Assembly: GCF_037113415.1 (NCBI RefSeq)
Contig: NZ_CP146608.1
Coordinates: 1,632,501 to 1,696,500, forward strand
Length of the DNA stretch: 64,000 nucleotides
Reading direction: 5' to 3'
From: Devosia sp. XK-2
Lineage (GTDB): Bacteria > Pseudomonadota > Alphaproteobacteria > Rhizobiales > Devosiaceae
Under the pieces are notes generated by a model. That model saw nothing but the letters and a program-made list of their open reading frames with translations. It did no database searches and was not told the origin of the DNA. Made by a program: the position numbers and the translations under genes. This document shows positions 10,734 through 20,486 of this stretch, one piece after another. Each line of letters opens with the position of its first letter. Position 1 is the first letter of the stretch.

Positions 10734-11341
10734 TGTGCCATCCCCTTGTCATAGGCCGCGACAGCCACCCGCGCACGTTCGCTGACGGCGTCAACACCCA
10801 TCCCGGGTTTGAAGATATAGGTGCCCAGGCCAAAGCCCGCACAGCCCACGGCAAAGAAGTCCGAGAAATTGTCCGGATTTGCCCCGCCCACGGCGTAGAG
10901 CGGTAAATCGGGCGGCAAGACAGCTTTCATCGCCTTGATGCCCTTGGCGCCAAGAACCTCTGCGGGGAAGAATTTCAAACCGGTCGCGCCGGCGCGGATG
11001 GCGGCAAAAGCGTCGGTCGGGGAAAACACGCCGGGATAGGACTTAAGCCCCAGTCCCACGGTCTCGGCAATCACCGCCACATTGGTGTCGGGCGAAACAA
11101 TAAATGTGCCACCAGCCCCCGCAACGGCCCGCACATCCTCTGGCGTCAGTACGGTACCGGCGCCGATCTCGGCGCGATCGTCCAACGCCTTGGCGGCCCG
11201 GCTGATGCTATCGACGGCGTTCGGCGAATTGAGCGGCACCTCAATCAGGGTGATACCCGCCTCCACCAGCGCGGTGCAGACAGGTACGGCCTCGTCCGGC
11301 GTGATACCGCGCAGAATGGCAATGATATGACGATGAGACAC
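10730..11341 (-). CDS. dgoA: 2-dehydro-3-deoxy-6-phosphogalactonate aldolase
   Basis: 203 aa class I KDPG/KDPGal aldolase, TIM barrel. It splits KDPGal into pyruvate and glyceraldehyde-3-phosphate. The family pattern IAILRGITPDEA opens the protein, GAGTVLTPEDV follows, and the Schiff-base lysine lies in GLKFFPAE. A GTG start (VSHRHIIAIL) is chosen because the first in-frame ATG lies inside dgoK and adds 18 non-family residues. Residues favour DgoA over Eda because the neighbour is a DgoK-type kinase. Confidence 0.9.
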   Translation of the reverse strand: MSHRHIIAILRGITPDEAVPVCTALVEAGITLIEVPLNSPNAVDSISRAAKALDDRAEIGAGTVLTPEDVRAVAGAGGTFIVSPDTNVAVIAETVGLGLKSYPGVFSPTDAFAAIRAGATGLKFFPAEVLGAKGIKAMKAVLPPDLPLYAVGGANPDNFSDFFAVGCAGFGLGTYIFKPGMGVDAVSERARVAVAAYDKGMAQ

Positions 11342-11351
11342 GAACAAATCC

Positions 11352-12263
11352 TCAGGAAATCGAAGCGCGGGCGGCCTTGAGGCCTGCCAGCACAACTTCA
11401 GTGGAATCGACGAGACGGCCGGAAGCGCCGGCCATGTTCAACACGCGCATATAGAGCGCACAAAGGGCACCCGAGCCGATGAGCGGTACCGGATCGGCGC
11501 CGATCTGGTTACGGTTCGCGGCAATTTCGGTACCGATAAGCAGGCCGGAAAGGTAGCCCGCGCACCAGTCGGGCGTCTTTCCCGAAAGCAGCGATGCCGC
11601 GCGAATCTTGAACAACTGACCCAAAAGGCCTGCGGGATTGTCTAGACCATCTCGCGCGCCTTCGACAAAGCCCTCATCCTGGGCGGGGCCATCCAGCGGT
11701 CCATTCATTGAATGCCGCAGCACCGAATGGCTCTTGAGCAGTTCGAACATTTCGCCGGTCATCGCGGTAGAAAAACTCACGATGCGCGTGCCCTCAAGCC
11801 GGGCCCACTTGGAATGGGTGCCTGGCATGCAGACCAATCCCGAATAGGCGGAAGACAGGCTCGCCAGTCCAAGCAATTGGGTTTCTTCCCCGCGCATGAC
11901 GTTCTCGCCGCCTTGCGTCTGGCAAACGCCCGGCAGTATCGAAACGCGAATATTTCCATCGGGCATGGCGGGGTGCACCGCACCTGCTCCAAGAGCGCCG
12001 AGATCGGTCGGCGTTTCAAGATAGGGCGCCTCCAGCCAACCTTGCCGGGCACCCGCCATGCCGCAAATGACAACCTCAAGGGGTGCATCAGGCAGCGGCA
12101 ACTGCCCAAGCACTTCTGTCAGAGCCCAGGGAAACTGTTCGCGCGTCAGCTTCCCCATACCCTTCTCGGAGCTGGCCGAGGCCTCGACAGTGCCATTCGG
12201 TCCGAGGCCCCAGGCACGCAGATTGGATGTGCCCCAATCCACCCCAACCCATGCTATTGCCAT
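11352..12263 (-). CDS. dgoK: 2-dehydro-3-deoxygalactonokinase
   Basis: 303 aa ASKHA-fold sugar-acid kinase of the DgoK family. It phosphorylates 2-keto-3-deoxygalactonate at C6. The phosphate-1 motif VGVDWGTSNLRAW is at the N-terminus; VCMPGTHSKWARLE and GLLIGTE are DgoK signatures. The start at MAIAWVGVD is preceded by GGAG; ATG codons at 12290 and 12272 are alternatives. First gene of the leftward dgoK-dgoA-lactonase operon and divergent from the dehydratase across 289 bp. Confidence 0.92.
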   Translation of the reverse strand: MAIAWVGVDWGTSNLRAWGLGPNGTVEASASSEKGMGKLTREQFPWALTEVLGQLPLPDAPLEVVICGMAGARQGWLEAPYLETPTDLGALGAGAVHPAMPDGNIRVSILPGVCQTQGGENVMRGEETQLLGLASLSSAYSGLVCMPGTHSKWARLEGTRIVSFSTAMTGEMFELLKSHSVLRHSMNGPLDGPAQDEGFVEGARDGLDNPAGLLGQLFKIRAASLLSGKTPDWCAGYLSGLLIGTEIAANRNQIGADPVPLIGSGALCALYMRVLNMAGASGRLVDSTEVVLAGLKAARASIS

Positions 12264-12552
12264 ACTCTCCATCCCCCTGGCCCCGAACAACGCGGCGCGA
12301 CCCTAAAGCGACCGGCCGGTTCTGGCCAGTTTGTTTCTACCCGGCGCAGCTCAATAGCGAACCATATGCACCATTGTCACGCGCTTGGCATCAGCACGTC
12401 TGGCGGCCGGATTTCGACCTTCTAGGACAAGTCCTGGCCGATTTGTATGATTTTTTGCGTCGACCCCATTCACAGCGCGCATTCGCGTGATAGAACGATC
12501 TCACCAAGGCCCTCACATCCGCGTCCCGGCGGACTAGCAAGGAACAGGCAAG
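12264..12552. promoter_or_regulatory. Divergent intergenic region between dgoK and the dehydratase
   Basis: 289 bp that must carry promoters for both the sugar-acid kinase operon and the dehydratase. The clearest dyad is AGGACAAGTCCT at 12424-12435 (5-bp arms, 2-nt spacer), followed by an AT-rich stretch at 12441-12458. No regulator gene is adjacent. An operator role is a guess from position. Confidence 0.35.
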
Positions 12553-14361
12553 ATGACTGCAGACAATGGCGCCACCGGCGGCCGCAAGCTCCGTTCGCGC
12601 GCGTGGTTTGACAATCCCGACAATCCCGACATGACCGCGCTCTATCTTGAGCGCTATATGAATTATGGTGTGTCGCGCGAGGAACTGCAGTCTGGTAAGC
12701 CGATCATTGGCATCGCTCAGACCGGTTCCGATCTCAGCCCTTGCAATCGCCACCATATGGTGCTGGCCGAGCGGGTGCGCGAAGGCATTCGCGAGGCCGG
12801 CGGCATCGCCATTGAATTTCCGGTGCATCCGATCCAGGAAACGGGCAAGCGGCCCACTGCCGGTCTTGATCGCAACTTGGCCTATCTCGGACTTGTCGAG
12901 GTGCTTTATGGCTATCCGCTCGACGGCGTGGTGCTGACCATTGGCTGCGACAAGACTACCCCCGCCATGCTGATGGGTGCCGCCACGGTCAATATTCCGG
13001 CTATCGCGCTTTCCGTTGGTCCCATGCTTAACGGCTGGCACAAGGGCGAGCGCACCGGTTCGGGCACCATTGTCTGGAAGGCTAGGCAGATGCTGGCGGC
13101 CGGGGAAATCGACTATCCCAAATTCATTGAGCTCGTTGCGTCCTCGGCACCGTCCACGGGCTATTGCAACACCATGGGCACAGCTTCGACGATGAATTCG
13201 CTGGCCGAGGCCCTGGGCATGCAATTGCCGGGCTCAGCGGCCATTCCCGCGCCCTACCGCGACCGCCAGGAAATGGCCTATCGTACCGGCAAGCGCGCCG
13301 TGGAAATGGTGCATGAGGATCTCAAGCCCTCGGACATCCTGACCAAGGAGAATTTCCTCAACGCCATCGTCGTCAATTCGGCAATTGGCGGCTCGACCAA
13401 TGCGCCGATCCATATCAACGCCATCGCCAAGCACATTGGTGTCGATCTCAAGATCGACGAATGGCAGCAACATGGCCATAAGGTCCCGTTGCTGGTCAAT
13501 TTGCAGCCGGCCGGCGAATATCTAGGCGAAGACTACTACCACGCCGGTGGTGTGCCGGCCGTCGTCAACGAGCTGATGACGCAGGGCCTGATCCACGAGA
13601 ACGCGCCGACGGTAAACGGCAAGACCATTGGCGAAAACTGCCGAACCACCGTCATCGAGGACGACAAGGTCATCCGGCACTTCAACGACCCGCTCAAAGC
13701 CGAGGCCGGGTTCCTGGTGCTGCGCGGCAACCTGTTCGACAATGCGATCATGAAGACCAGCGTTATCAGCCCCGAATTCAAGGAACGATATCTGTCCGAT
13801 CCGGCGCATCCCAATATGTTCGAGGGTAAGGCGGTGGTCTTTGACGGCCCCGAGGACTACCACCATCGCATTGATGACCCGGCGCTCGACATCGACGAGC
13901 ACACGCTGCTGTTCATGCGTGGCGCTGGGCCTGTAGGCTATCCGGGCGCAGCGGAAGTGGTGAACATGCGTCCGCCTGCTTATCTCATCAAGAAGGGTGT
14001 TTCCTCGCTCGCTTGCATTGGCGACGGTCGTCAGTCCGGCACATCGGGCTCGCCCTCGATTCTCAACGCGTCCCCCGAAGCCGCCGCCGGAGGCAATCTC
14101 GCTATTCTCAAGACGGGCGACCGGGTGCGCATCGATCTCAACAAGGGCGAAGCGAATATCCTGATCTCCAATGAGGAAATCGCGAGCCGCCGCGCTGCGC
14201 TCGAGGCCGATGGCGGCTACAAATTCCCCAGGCACCAGACGCCCTGGCAGGAAATCCAGCGCGGGCTCGTGGGCCAGTTGGGCGATGGCGCCATCCTCAA
14301 ACCGGCCGAGAAATACCAGCGTATTGCCCAGACTGAGGGCGTGCCGCGCGACAATCACTAG
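12553..14361 (+). CDS. IlvD/Edd-family sugar-acid (aldonate) dehydratase
   Basis: 602 aa Fe-S dehydratase. Three cysteines expected to bind the [2Fe-2S] cluster are visible: C64 (SPCNRHH), C132 (GCDKTTPAM) and C205 ([10 protein letters not shown]), and the catalytic serine block is [10 protein letters not shown] near 493-500. This pattern and length fit pentonate/hexonate dehydratases such as L-arabinonate dehydratase rather than branched-chain IlvD. It would convert galactonate or a related aldonate to the 2-keto-3-deoxy acid used by the divergent dgoK product. A good AAGGAAC ribosome site precedes the ATG. Exact substrate unknown. Confidence 0.9.
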   Translation: MTADNGATGGRKLRSRAWFDNPDNPDMTALYLERYMNYGVSREELQSGKPIIGIAQTGSDLSPCNRHHMVLAERVREGIREAGGIAIEFPVHPIQETGKRPTAGLDRNLAYLGLVEVLYGYPLDGVVLTIGCDKTTPAMLMGAATVNIPAIALSVGPMLNGWHKGERTGSGTIVWKARQMLAAGEIDYPKFIELVASSAPSTGYCNTMGTASTMNSLAEALGMQLPGSAAIPAPYRDRQEMAYRTGKRAVEMVHEDLKPSDILTKENFLNAIVVNSAIGGSTNAPIHINAIAKHIGVDLKIDEWQQHGHKVPLLVNLQPAGEYLGEDYYHAGGVPAVVNELMTQGLIHENAPTVNGKTIGENCRTTVIEDDKVIRHFNDPLKAEAGFLVLRGNLFDNAIMKTSVISPEFKERYLSDPAHPNMFEGKAVVFDGPEDYHHRIDDPALDIDEHTLLFMRGAGPVGYPGAAEVVNMRPPAYLIKKGVSSLACIGDGRQSGTSGSPSILNASPEAAAGGNLAILKTGDRVRIDLNKGEANILISNEEIASRRAALEADGGYKFPRHQTPWQEIQRGLVGQLGDGAILKPAEKYQRIAQTEGVPRDNH

Positions 14362-14470
14362 GTTAATTCACCGCGAGCGAACTATCGGGCCCGTCGCCTT
14401 GAGGGGAGGGGCGATAGCGGGGCGTCAATCTGAATGTAAAATGCTATAGGTGCCCCGCACGAAACTACCA

Positions 14471-14498
14471 AAGGTCCGCCGCCTTGGCGGACCTTTTC
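14471..14498. terminator. Bidirectional rho-independent terminator
   Basis: AAGGTCCGCC and GGCGGACCTT form a perfect 10-bp stem around a 5-nt loop, followed on the plus strand by TTCTC after the stem's own TT. It sits between the convergent dehydratase and Nudix genes and ends exactly at the Nudix stop codon, so it can serve both. Confidence 0.85.
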
Positions 14499-14906
14499 TC
14501 ATGGCTGGCGGGCACGGATCTCATTGAGCGCGCGCCTATAGATCTCGTGCCAATCCGGACCAGGACCATCCCTCAGCGGCCACCAGCGAAAAGCGAAGCG
14601 ATGTCCGCCGTCGTCGGCGCAGAAAAACGCGAAGTGATCGGGCTGGGGCGGCACATCGACCGGCACGAAATGCCAGAGCTGCCCATCCGCAATATTCAGG
14701 CTCGACCAACTCACGCCGCTTCCAACGGTGCCAACCAAACCGGCCTCTTCAGCCAGTTCCCGAAGCGCGCCGTCTACTACGCGCTCGCCTGGCTCAAGCG
14801 TCCCCTTGACGAGCTGACAGCCAGCCAGCGGGTGTTTGAAAGCCAATATCTCGAGACTGTCCCTCGGCCCTCTCAGCACATAGGGGCAAACCTTTTCAAC
14901 CAGCAT
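14499..14906 (-). CDS. Nudix hydrolase
   Basis: 135 aa. A complete Nudix box, G-x5-E-x7-R-E-L-x-E-E-x-G-L, is present around residues 34-57 (starting GTLEPGE and ending AEEAGL), with the catalytic glutamates. Members cleave nucleoside diphosphates linked to another moiety, including damaged nucleotides. It overlaps the SnoaL-like gene by 11 nt, which itself follows lexA by 1 nt, so it is probably transcribed from the SOS-controlled lexA promoter. Substrate cannot be predicted. Confidence 0.88.
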   Translation of the reverse strand: MLVEKVCPYVLRGPRDSLEILAFKHPLAGCQLVKGTLEPGERVVDGALRELAEEAGLVGTVGSGVSWSSLNIADGQLWHFVPVDVPPQPDHFAFFCADDGGHRFAFRWWPLRDGPGPDWHEIYRRALNEIRARQP

Positions 14907-15282
14907 CGACGGGCTCGGCGCTCAGATGCTCATGCACGACCTTCCAGCCATCAGGCTCCAGCCGCAAAACGCTCGTGCCTCGTCCGCCGCCCTGCGTCAG
15001 CTTCCCGTCAACAAGGCCGCGCCAGCCGAACCGATATAGACAGGCCGCCGAGCCATCGCCCTGGCAGAGCCAGCTAAGGTCTTCAATCCAGTAGAATTCA
15101 TCGGCAATGCGCCGCCAGGTCTTCTCAAAGGCCCGACGCGCCGCATCAACACCGCAATGCGACCCTGAACTGAACCAGAACACGACGTCCTTCGACAGCA
15201 TCGGCAGCAGGGCATCGAAGCGATGCTCGTTGATCACCTCGCCATAGAAGGCCATTGCGGCCTGTGGCGAGGTGAAACCCAT
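14896..15282 (-). CDS. SnoaL-like/NTF2-fold protein
   Basis: 128 aa with the layout of a SnoaL_3/NTF2-like cone: N-terminal helices with FYGEVINEHRFDALLPMLSKDVVFWFS, and the C-terminal strand GWKVVHEHLSAEP, where the paired histidines resemble the usual W-K-I/V-V-H-x-H ending. Function is unknown; members include steroid isomerase-like enzymes and binding proteins. The start lies 1 nt after the lexA stop (TGAGATG), implying coupled translation. Confidence 0.75.
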   Translation of the reverse strand: MGFTSPQAAMAFYGEVINEHRFDALLPMLSKDVVFWFSSGSHCGVDAARRAFEKTWRRIADEFYWIEDLSWLCQGDGSAACLYRFGWRGLVDGKLTQGGGRGTSVLRLEPDGWKVVHEHLSAEPVDAG

Positions 15283-15283
15283 C

Positions 15284-16000
15284 TCAATACTTCCGCATCA
15301 GGCCCACAAGCCGGCCCTGCACCTTGACCCGGTCCGGCGGGAAAATGCGGGTTTCATAGGCCGGATTGGCGGCTTCCAGCGCCACCGTATCGCCCTTGCG
15401 GCGTAGGCGCTTTAGGGTCGCTTCTTCGTCATCGACCAATGCGACAATGATCTCGCCGGTTGACGCATGTTCCTGCTTCTTGATGAGCACGGTATCGCCA
15501 TCGAAAATGCCGGCCTCGATCATGGAATCACCACGCACTTCAAGGGCATAGTGCTCGCCGGCGCCCAGCATCTCGGGTGGCACAGCGATCGTATGGGAGT
15601 GGGTCTGAATGGCCTCGATGGGTGTACCGGCCGCGATGCGGCCCATGACCGGAATGGATACTGGACGGGCGTAATCGTCTGATCCACCAGGGTTATTTCG
15701 GGGCGGCGAGGCGACCTTGCCCAGATTGCCCTCTATAACGGAGGGCTCGAAGCGTGCCTTGCGCCCACCCAGCGACGGGTTCATGGAATCTGGGAGCTTG
15801 ACCACTTCCAGCGCCCGGGCCCGGTTGGGCAGGCGGCGGATGAAGCCGCGCTCTTCAAGCGCCGTGATCAGCCGGTGGATGCCAGATTTCGATGCGAGAT
15901 CAAGGGCATCCTTCATCTCGTCAAAGCTCGGGGGAATGCCGCTCTCCTTCATCCTTTCGTGGATGAACATCAGCAGCTCGTGTTGTTTGCGTGTCAGCAT
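15284..16000 (-). CDS. lexA: SOS repressor LexA
   Basis: 238 aa. The N-terminal winged helix-turn-helix (about 1-65, [17 protein letters not shown]) binds SOS boxes; the C-terminal S24 peptidase domain carries the cleavage site A124-G125 (RIAAGTP), catalytic S159 (GDSMIEAG) and K197 (EATLKRL). The start at MLTRKQ is used because the upstream extension has no homologous character. Two SOS boxes lie in its own promoter, indicating autoregulation. It heads an operon with a SnoaL-like protein and a Nudix hydrolase. Confidence 0.97.
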   Translation of the reverse strand: MLTRKQHELLMFIHERMKESGIPPSFDEMKDALDLASKSGIHRLITALEERGFIRRLPNRARALEVVKLPDSMNPSLGGRKARFEPSVIEGNLGKVASPPRNNPGGSDDYARPVSIPVMGRIAAGTPIEAIQTHSHTIAVPPEMLGAGEHYALEVRGDSMIEAGIFDGDTVLIKKQEHASTGEIIVALVDDEEATLKRLRRKGDTVALEAANPAYETRIFPPDRVKVQGRLVGLMRKY

Positions 16001-16022
16001 TGGCCCCACAACCCCAGAATCG

Positions 16023-16067
16023 GAACATAGACGGAACGACCATACATGTTCCATTTATGTTCTGCAA
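16023..16067 (-). promoter_or_regulatory. lexA promoter with two SOS boxes
   Basis: Reading leftward: -35 TTGCAG (16067-16062), 17-nt spacer, -10 TATGGT (16044-16039). One box, GTTC-N7-GTTC on the plus strand at 16048-16062, fills the spacer. A second, GAAC-N7-GAAC on the plus strand at 16023-16037, lies just downstream of the -10. GTTC-N7-GTTC is the established alphaproteobacterial LexA target, so autorepression by steric block is expected. Confidence 0.9.
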
Positions 16068-16127
16068 TAGCTCCGGCCGGAGGCCAGGACCCCGTTAATG
16101 AAGGGGTTCTGAACAAACTGACAGGAA

Positions 16128-17330
16128 TCAGAAGGCGTCGATGGGGAGGGCCTCGACCAGGGCGCCGGCCGGTCGCCCGGGATCCAGCTCGGGCTGCACG
16201 ATCAGGAGGTCCGCGGCCGCAAGAGACGATGTGTGTCCACTATCGGTCTGGCTGATGGGTTCCGCCATGGGACCGTACTCTCTCTGCAGCAGCCGGGCGC
16301 GCATGAAGTGGCGGCGGGCCGTATTCGGGGGTGTGGCGGCGGCCAACGGCAAATGCCAGGTCAGGGGGGCCGGTGCGCCAAGCCAGGCGCGCAGGGCAGG
16401 CTTTATGAAGACAAGGGCGGTCACCATGGCCGAAACCGGATTGCCGGGCAGGCCGAAGACCAGAGTTTTGCCGCTCGTACCGAACATCAGCGGCTTGCCC
16501 GGCCGCATATTGATGCGCCAGAAGTCGAGGGTAACGCCCAGCTCCTTGAGCACATCCTGGACGAGATCATGCTCGCCCACCGAAGCGCCACCCGTCGTAA
16601 TCAGGACATCGGGCTCTTCCGCAAAGGCTTTCGACAGCCGTTCGCGCAAAGACGCTGCGTCGTCCGGAATGATGCCATGATCGCGGATGGTGCTGGCATA
16701 GGGCGCCAGCATGGCGGTGAGGCCAAAACTGTTGGAGGCCACGATCTGGTCCGGGCCGAGCGGGTTGCCGGGCAAGACCAGTTCGTCGCCAGTCGCCATC
16801 AGCGCGATGCGCGGCCGCCTGGCCGCCACGAGTTCAGCTTTGTTGGCCGCCGCAGCGACAGCGATCTGCATCGGCGTCAGGCATGTTCCTGGGCCAATCA
16901 GCACCTGACCCGTCGCAAAATCGTTACCCTTCGGACGAATGCTGTGACCAAGCCGGGCAGGGGCCGTGAACCGGACCTTTTCGCCTTCCCGGACGGCTTC
17001 TTCCTGCATGATGACCGTATCCGCGCCCGGCGGAACCGGCGCACCGGTGAAAATGCGGACAGCCTGTCTGTGGCCGACCGATCCCGGAAAACCGGCGCCG
17101 GCCTGTGACGTACCGATGACGTCGAGCCAAATATCCTCCGCAACGTCCGCTGCCCTCATGGCATAGCCGTCCATGGCGCTGGCGTCGAAAGGGGGCTGGT
17201 CGTGATCGGCAATGACGGGGGCGTAAAGGACCCGCCCAGCGGCCGCGCTCAATGTGACGATTTCACCGGCGGGGGCAGGCACTCGCGCCAGAATGGCCTT
17301 CAAGGCCTCGTCGACCGGCAAGAGGCTCAT
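16128..17330 (-). CDS. moeA: Molybdopterin molybdenumtransferase MoeA
   Basis: 400 aa. It inserts molybdate into adenylated molybdopterin in the last step of Moco synthesis. Motifs include [13 protein letters not shown] near residue 50, [12 protein letters not shown] in the MoCF-like domain III, and [13 protein letters not shown]. The ATG overlaps the moaC stop (ATGA). It is the 3' end of the long ppiD-trp-moa chain and is separated from lexA by about 130 bp containing the lexA promoter. Confidence 0.96.
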   Translation of the reverse strand: MSLLPVDEALKAILARVPAPAGEIVTLSAAAGRVLYAPVIADHDQPPFDASAMDGYAMRAADVAEDIWLDVIGTSQAGAGFPGSVGHRQAVRIFTGAPVPPGADTVIMQEEAVREGEKVRFTAPARLGHSIRPKGNDFATGQVLIGPGTCLTPMQIAVAAAANKAELVAARRPRIALMATGDELVLPGNPLGPDQIVASNSFGLTAMLAPYASTIRDHGIIPDDAASLRERLSKAFAEEPDVLITTGGASVGEHDLVQDVLKELGVTLDFWRINMRPGKPLMFGTSGKTLVFGLPGNPVSAMVTALVFIKPALRAWLGAPAPLTWHLPLAAATPPNTARRHFMRARLLQREYGPMAEPISQTDSGHTSSLAAADLLIVQPELDPGRPAGALVEALPIDAF

Positions 17331-17806
17331 GGCGTCCGCACAAAGTCGCCGGACTTGCCGCCGGATTTTTCGACAAGGCAGAGATCGGAGATGACCATGG
17401 CCCGGTCGATGGCCTTGGCCATGTCATAGAGCGTTAGGGCGGCAGTCGAAGCGGCGGTCAACGCCTCCATCTCTACCCCGGTCTGGCCGGTCGTCTCGGC
17501 GGCCGCCCGAATGCGGATGCTGGTCTCGCTGTCGGCCTCGATATCGACGCTGACCTTGGTCAGCGGGATCGGATGGCAAAGCGGGATCAATTCGGCAGTT
17601 TTCTTGGCGGCCATGATGCCGGCAATGCGGGCCACGGCCAGCGCGTCGCCTTTTTTGAGGCCACCACCAAGAATGGCGGCAATGGTCCCGGCCTCGCCGC
17701 TCAATATGGCCTGCGCCACGGCGCGGCGTCGCGTAACCGCCTTGTCACCAATATCAACAATATGGGCCTCGCCCTTTTCGTTGAGATGGGTGAGCCCCTT
17801 GCTCAT
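17327..17806 (-). CDS. moaC: Cyclic pyranopterin monophosphate synthase MoaC
   Basis: 159 aa, typical length, acting in the first part of molybdenum cofactor synthesis. Signature blocks: [25 protein letters not shown] and [11 protein letters not shown] with the family's conserved residues. The start [12 protein letters not shown] overlaps the trpC stop (ATGA); a longer ORF upstream lies inside trpC and is not used. The partner moaA is not in the window. Confidence 0.96.
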   Translation of the reverse strand: MSKGLTHLNEKGEAHIVDIGDKAVTRRRAVAQAILSGEAGTIAAILGGGLKKGDALAVARIAGIMAAKKTAELIPLCHPIPLTKVSVDIEADSETSIRIRAAAETTGQTGVEMEALTAASTAALTLYDMAKAIDRAMVISDLCLVEKSGGKSGDFVRTP

Positions 17807-18618
17807 CAGCGCACCGTTTCCGGCGCGCCCATGAGGAGCGCTCGGGTGGCCGCGACGACATCGTCCTGGCGCATCAAGCTCTCGCCCACAAGGAATGTGC
17901 CGACATTGCAACGCTCATCGAGCATTTTGACATGCTCATGGGTAACAATGCCGCTTTCGCTGACCAGCAGCACATCAGACGGCACGCCGGCGGCCAGATT
18001 GACCGTGGTTTCCAGCGTGGTTTCGAAGGTGCGCAGGTTGCGATTGTTGACACCGATGAATTTCGCTCCCAGCGCCAATGCACGGTCGAGTTCAAGCTGG
18101 TCATGCACTTCCACCAGCGCGTCCATGCCCCACTCCTCGGCGGCATCGAGCAGGTAGCGCGCCACGTCATCGCCCACGGCAGCCAGGATGACCAGAATGC
18201 AGTCGGCGCCCCAGGAGCGAGCCTCGGCCACCTGATAGGTTTCGAACAGGAAGTCCTTGCGCAGGACCGGCAGGCGTGTCGCGGCTCTCGCCTCGATCAG
18301 ATAGCTCGGTGAGCCCTGAAAACTCGGACGATCGGTGAGCACCGAGAGACAGGCCGCGCCCGCCAGCTCATAGGCGCGGGCAATTTCGGCCGGATTGAAG
18401 TCGGCCCGGATCAGTCCCTTTGAGGGGCTGGCCTTCTTCACCTCCGCGATCAGGGCGTAGTCGCCCTGGGCACGCTTGGCCTTGATGGCCTTGAGGAAAC
18501 CCCGCGGCGCGGGCTGGTCATGCGCTTCGGCAACCACCTCCGCCCAGGGGCGCATGCTCTTGGCGGCCGCGATTTCCTCGCGCTTATAGGCTTCTATCTG
18601 CTTGAGAATGTCGCTCAT
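17806..18618 (-). CDS. trpC: Indole-3-glycerol-phosphate synthase TrpC
   Basis: 270 aa TIM barrel. It closes the indole ring from CdRP in tryptophan synthesis. Blocks [16 protein letters not shown] (catalytic lysine region), [25 protein letters not shown] and VSESGI match the family. It overlaps trpD upstream and moaC downstream by 4 nt, tying tryptophan and molybdopterin genes together. Confidence 0.97.
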   Translation of the reverse strand: MSDILKQIEAYKREEIAAAKSMRPWAEVVAEAHDQPAPRGFLKAIKAKRAQGDYALIAEVKKASPSKGLIRADFNPAEIARAYELAGAACLSVLTDRPSFQGSPSYLIEARAATRLPVLRKDFLFETYQVAEARSWGADCILVILAAVGDDVARYLLDAAEEWGMDALVEVHDQLELDRALALGAKFIGVNNRNLRTFETTLETTVNLAAGVPSDVLLVSESGIVTHEHVKMLDERCNVGTFLVGESLMRQDDVVAATRALLMGAPETVR

Positions 18619-19634
18619 TGGGCTTGTCCGTTCGATACCGCGACAAGGCGCGCCAGGGTTTCCCTGGCCTTGCCGCTATCAATGGTTTGCCGGGCCAGGG
18701 CAATACCATCCTCAATGGTTTCCACCTTGTCGGCAACCAGCAGCGCGGCACCGGCGTTGAGCAGGACCGTATCGCGATAAGCGCCCGGAGCGCCATCGAA
18801 GAGGGCCATCATCGCCGCCGCATTTTCGCTTGGCTCACCCCCCAGCAGGTCCTTCGGATCGGTCTGCTTCAACCCGACCTGTTCGGGATGCAGTTCAAAG
18901 CTGCGCAGGTCCCCGCCCGCAATCTGCGCCACGAAATTGGGCCCCGATGTGGAAAGCTCGTCCAAACCTTCGCTGGAGTGAACCACCCAGGCCTTGATGG
19001 CGCGATTGGCGAGGAGTGCGGAGGCGACAGGTTCGACCCATTCCTGCGCATAGACGCCCAGCAGGTAGCGCCGCACACCGGCAGGATTGGACTGCGGACC
19101 CAAAAGGTTAAACAGCGTGCGCACACCCATTTCGGCGCGGGCCGGGCCGACATGGCGCATGGCCGGATGGTGATTGGGCGCGAACATGAAACCGATTCCG
19201 GCTTCGGCAATCGTCTTGCTGATCTGCTCGGGGGTCAGGTCGAGCTTGACGCCGAGCGCCTCCAAGACCTGCGATGCGCCGGAGCGCGACGAGAGTGCCT
19301 TGTTGCCGTGCTTGGCCACTGGCACGCCCGCGGCCGCCACCACCAATGCCGTGCTCGTCGAAATATTGAGGCTGCCGCCGCCATCGCCGCCGGTGCCGAC
19401 AATGTCGATGGCATCGTCCGGCGCGACGACAGGCACCATGGTTTCGCGCAAGATCGACACGGCCGCAGCTATCTCGCCGACCGTCTCGCCCTTGATGCGC
19501 ATGCCCATCAGGAAGGCGCCGATCTGGGCCGGCGTGGCTTCGCCCCCCATGATGATGCGCATGACACTACGCATCTCTTCGCCGGTCAGGTCCTTGCGCT
19601 CCGCAATCTTGTTGAGAGCTTGCTTGATATCCAT
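18615..19634 (-). CDS. trpD: Anthranilate phosphoribosyltransferase TrpD
   Basis: 339 aa from the ATG that overlaps the trpG stop (TGATG); a GTG one codon upstream is an alternative. It transfers phosphoribose from PRPP to anthranilate. The PRPP-binding segment [17 protein letters not shown] and the [21 protein letters not shown] block are diagnostic. Followed by trpC with ATGA overlap. Confidence 0.97.
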   Translation of the reverse strand: MDIKQALNKIAERKDLTGEEMRSVMRIIMGGEATPAQIGAFLMGMRIKGETVGEIAAAVSILRETMVPVVAPDDAIDIVGTGGDGGGSLNISTSTALVVAAAGVPVAKHGNKALSSRSGASQVLEALGVKLDLTPEQISKTIAEAGIGFMFAPNHHPAMRHVGPARAEMGVRTLFNLLGPQSNPAGVRRYLLGVYAQEWVEPVASALLANRAIKAWVVHSSEGLDELSTSGPNFVAQIAGGDLRSFELHPEQVGLKQTDPKDLLGGEPSENAAAMMALFDGAPGAYRDTVLLNAGAALLVADKVETIEDGIALARQTIDSGKARETLARLVAVSNGQAQ

Positions 19635-20233
19635 CACGCAGCCTTCTTTCCGTTGAAGTCGCGGGCAATGTTGAGAAAGTTCTGCAATAGGGCGTGGCCG
19701 TTTTCCGACGCAATGCTTTCGGGGTGAAACTGGACGCCATGCAGCGGCAGGGTCCGGTGCTGCATGCCCATGATCAGGCCATCGTCAGTGGTGGCGGTCA
19801 CTTCCAGCTCATCGGGCAAAGTGTCGGCCTTGACGAGTAGCGAGTGATAGCGCGTCGCCTCGAACCCCGAATTGAGGCCGCGGAACAGGCCCTTGCCGGT
19901 ATGATTGATCTTGCTGGTCTTGCCGTGGACCAGGTTCGGCGCCCGCACGACCTCGCCCCCGAGGGCCTGGCCCATGGCCTGGTGGCCGAGGCACACACCC
20001 AGCATGGGAATTGAGGCTTTGAAGCGGTCGACAACCGCCAGGCAGATACCGGCTTCGCTGGGCGTGCAGGGGCCGGGCGACAACACAATAGCCTCCGGCG
20101 CCATGGCGGCGATCTCCTCAAGCGTAATCTTGTCGTTACGCCTGACGGTGATATCTGCGCCCAGTTCGCCGAGGAAATGGACGAGGTTGTAGGTAAAGCT
20201 GTCGTAATTATCGATGACGAGGGTCTTGGTCAT
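19634..20233 (-). CDS. trpG: Anthranilate synthase component II (glutamine amidotransferase) TrpG
   Basis: 199 aa class I amidotransferase that supplies ammonia to TrpE. The nucleophile is C81 in [15 protein letters not shown] and the His-Glu pair lies in FHPESIAS near the C-terminus. TrpE and TrpG are separate here, whereas Rhizobium and Brucella relatives carry a fused TrpE(G). A 109-bp inverted repeat separates it from trpE. Confidence 0.97.
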   Translation of the reverse strand: MTKTLVIDNYDSFTYNLVHFLGELGADITVRRNDKITLEEIAAMAPEAIVLSPGPCTPSEAGICLAVVDRFKASIPMLGVCLGHQAMGQALGGEVVRAPNLVHGKTSKINHTGKGLFRGLNSGFEATRYHSLLVKADTLPDELEVTATTDDGLIMGMQHRTLPLHGVQFHPESIASENGHALLQNFLNIARDFNGKKAA

Positions 20234-20365
20234 GTCTTTGTCCTCAATGGGCTGTTTCTAACCGACCAGGTCATTCCCGCGAAAGCGGTAATCCCTGTTT
20301 CAGAACCAGCCTCGCCATCGGGCCGCAGCCACATCTGAACCTGTTGGAGCACTATGAGCGCCGGA

Positions 20366-20474
20366 CCTCGTGGTTCGAGGCTCACTGCGTTCGCACCTCA
20401 CCATGAGGTCCTCCCACGAATCCTTATAGACCTCATGGTGAGGTGCTTTGGCAGCAAAGCCTCGAACCACGAGG
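20366..20474. repeat. Nested inverted repeat inside the trp operon
   Basis: Outer arms CCTCGTGGTTCGAGGC (20366-20381) and GCCTCGAACCACGAGG (20459-20474) are perfect 16-bp complements; inner arms at 20394-20410 and 20429-20445 are perfect 17-bp complements. The element can fold into one long hairpin of about 109 nt. It has the look of a palindromic intergenic repeat (REP/RIME-like), not of coding DNA. It lies between trpE and trpG, where it could reduce read-through or stabilise the upstream mRNA. Confidence 0.85.
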
Positions 20475-20486
20475 GCGCGGCCGCGT

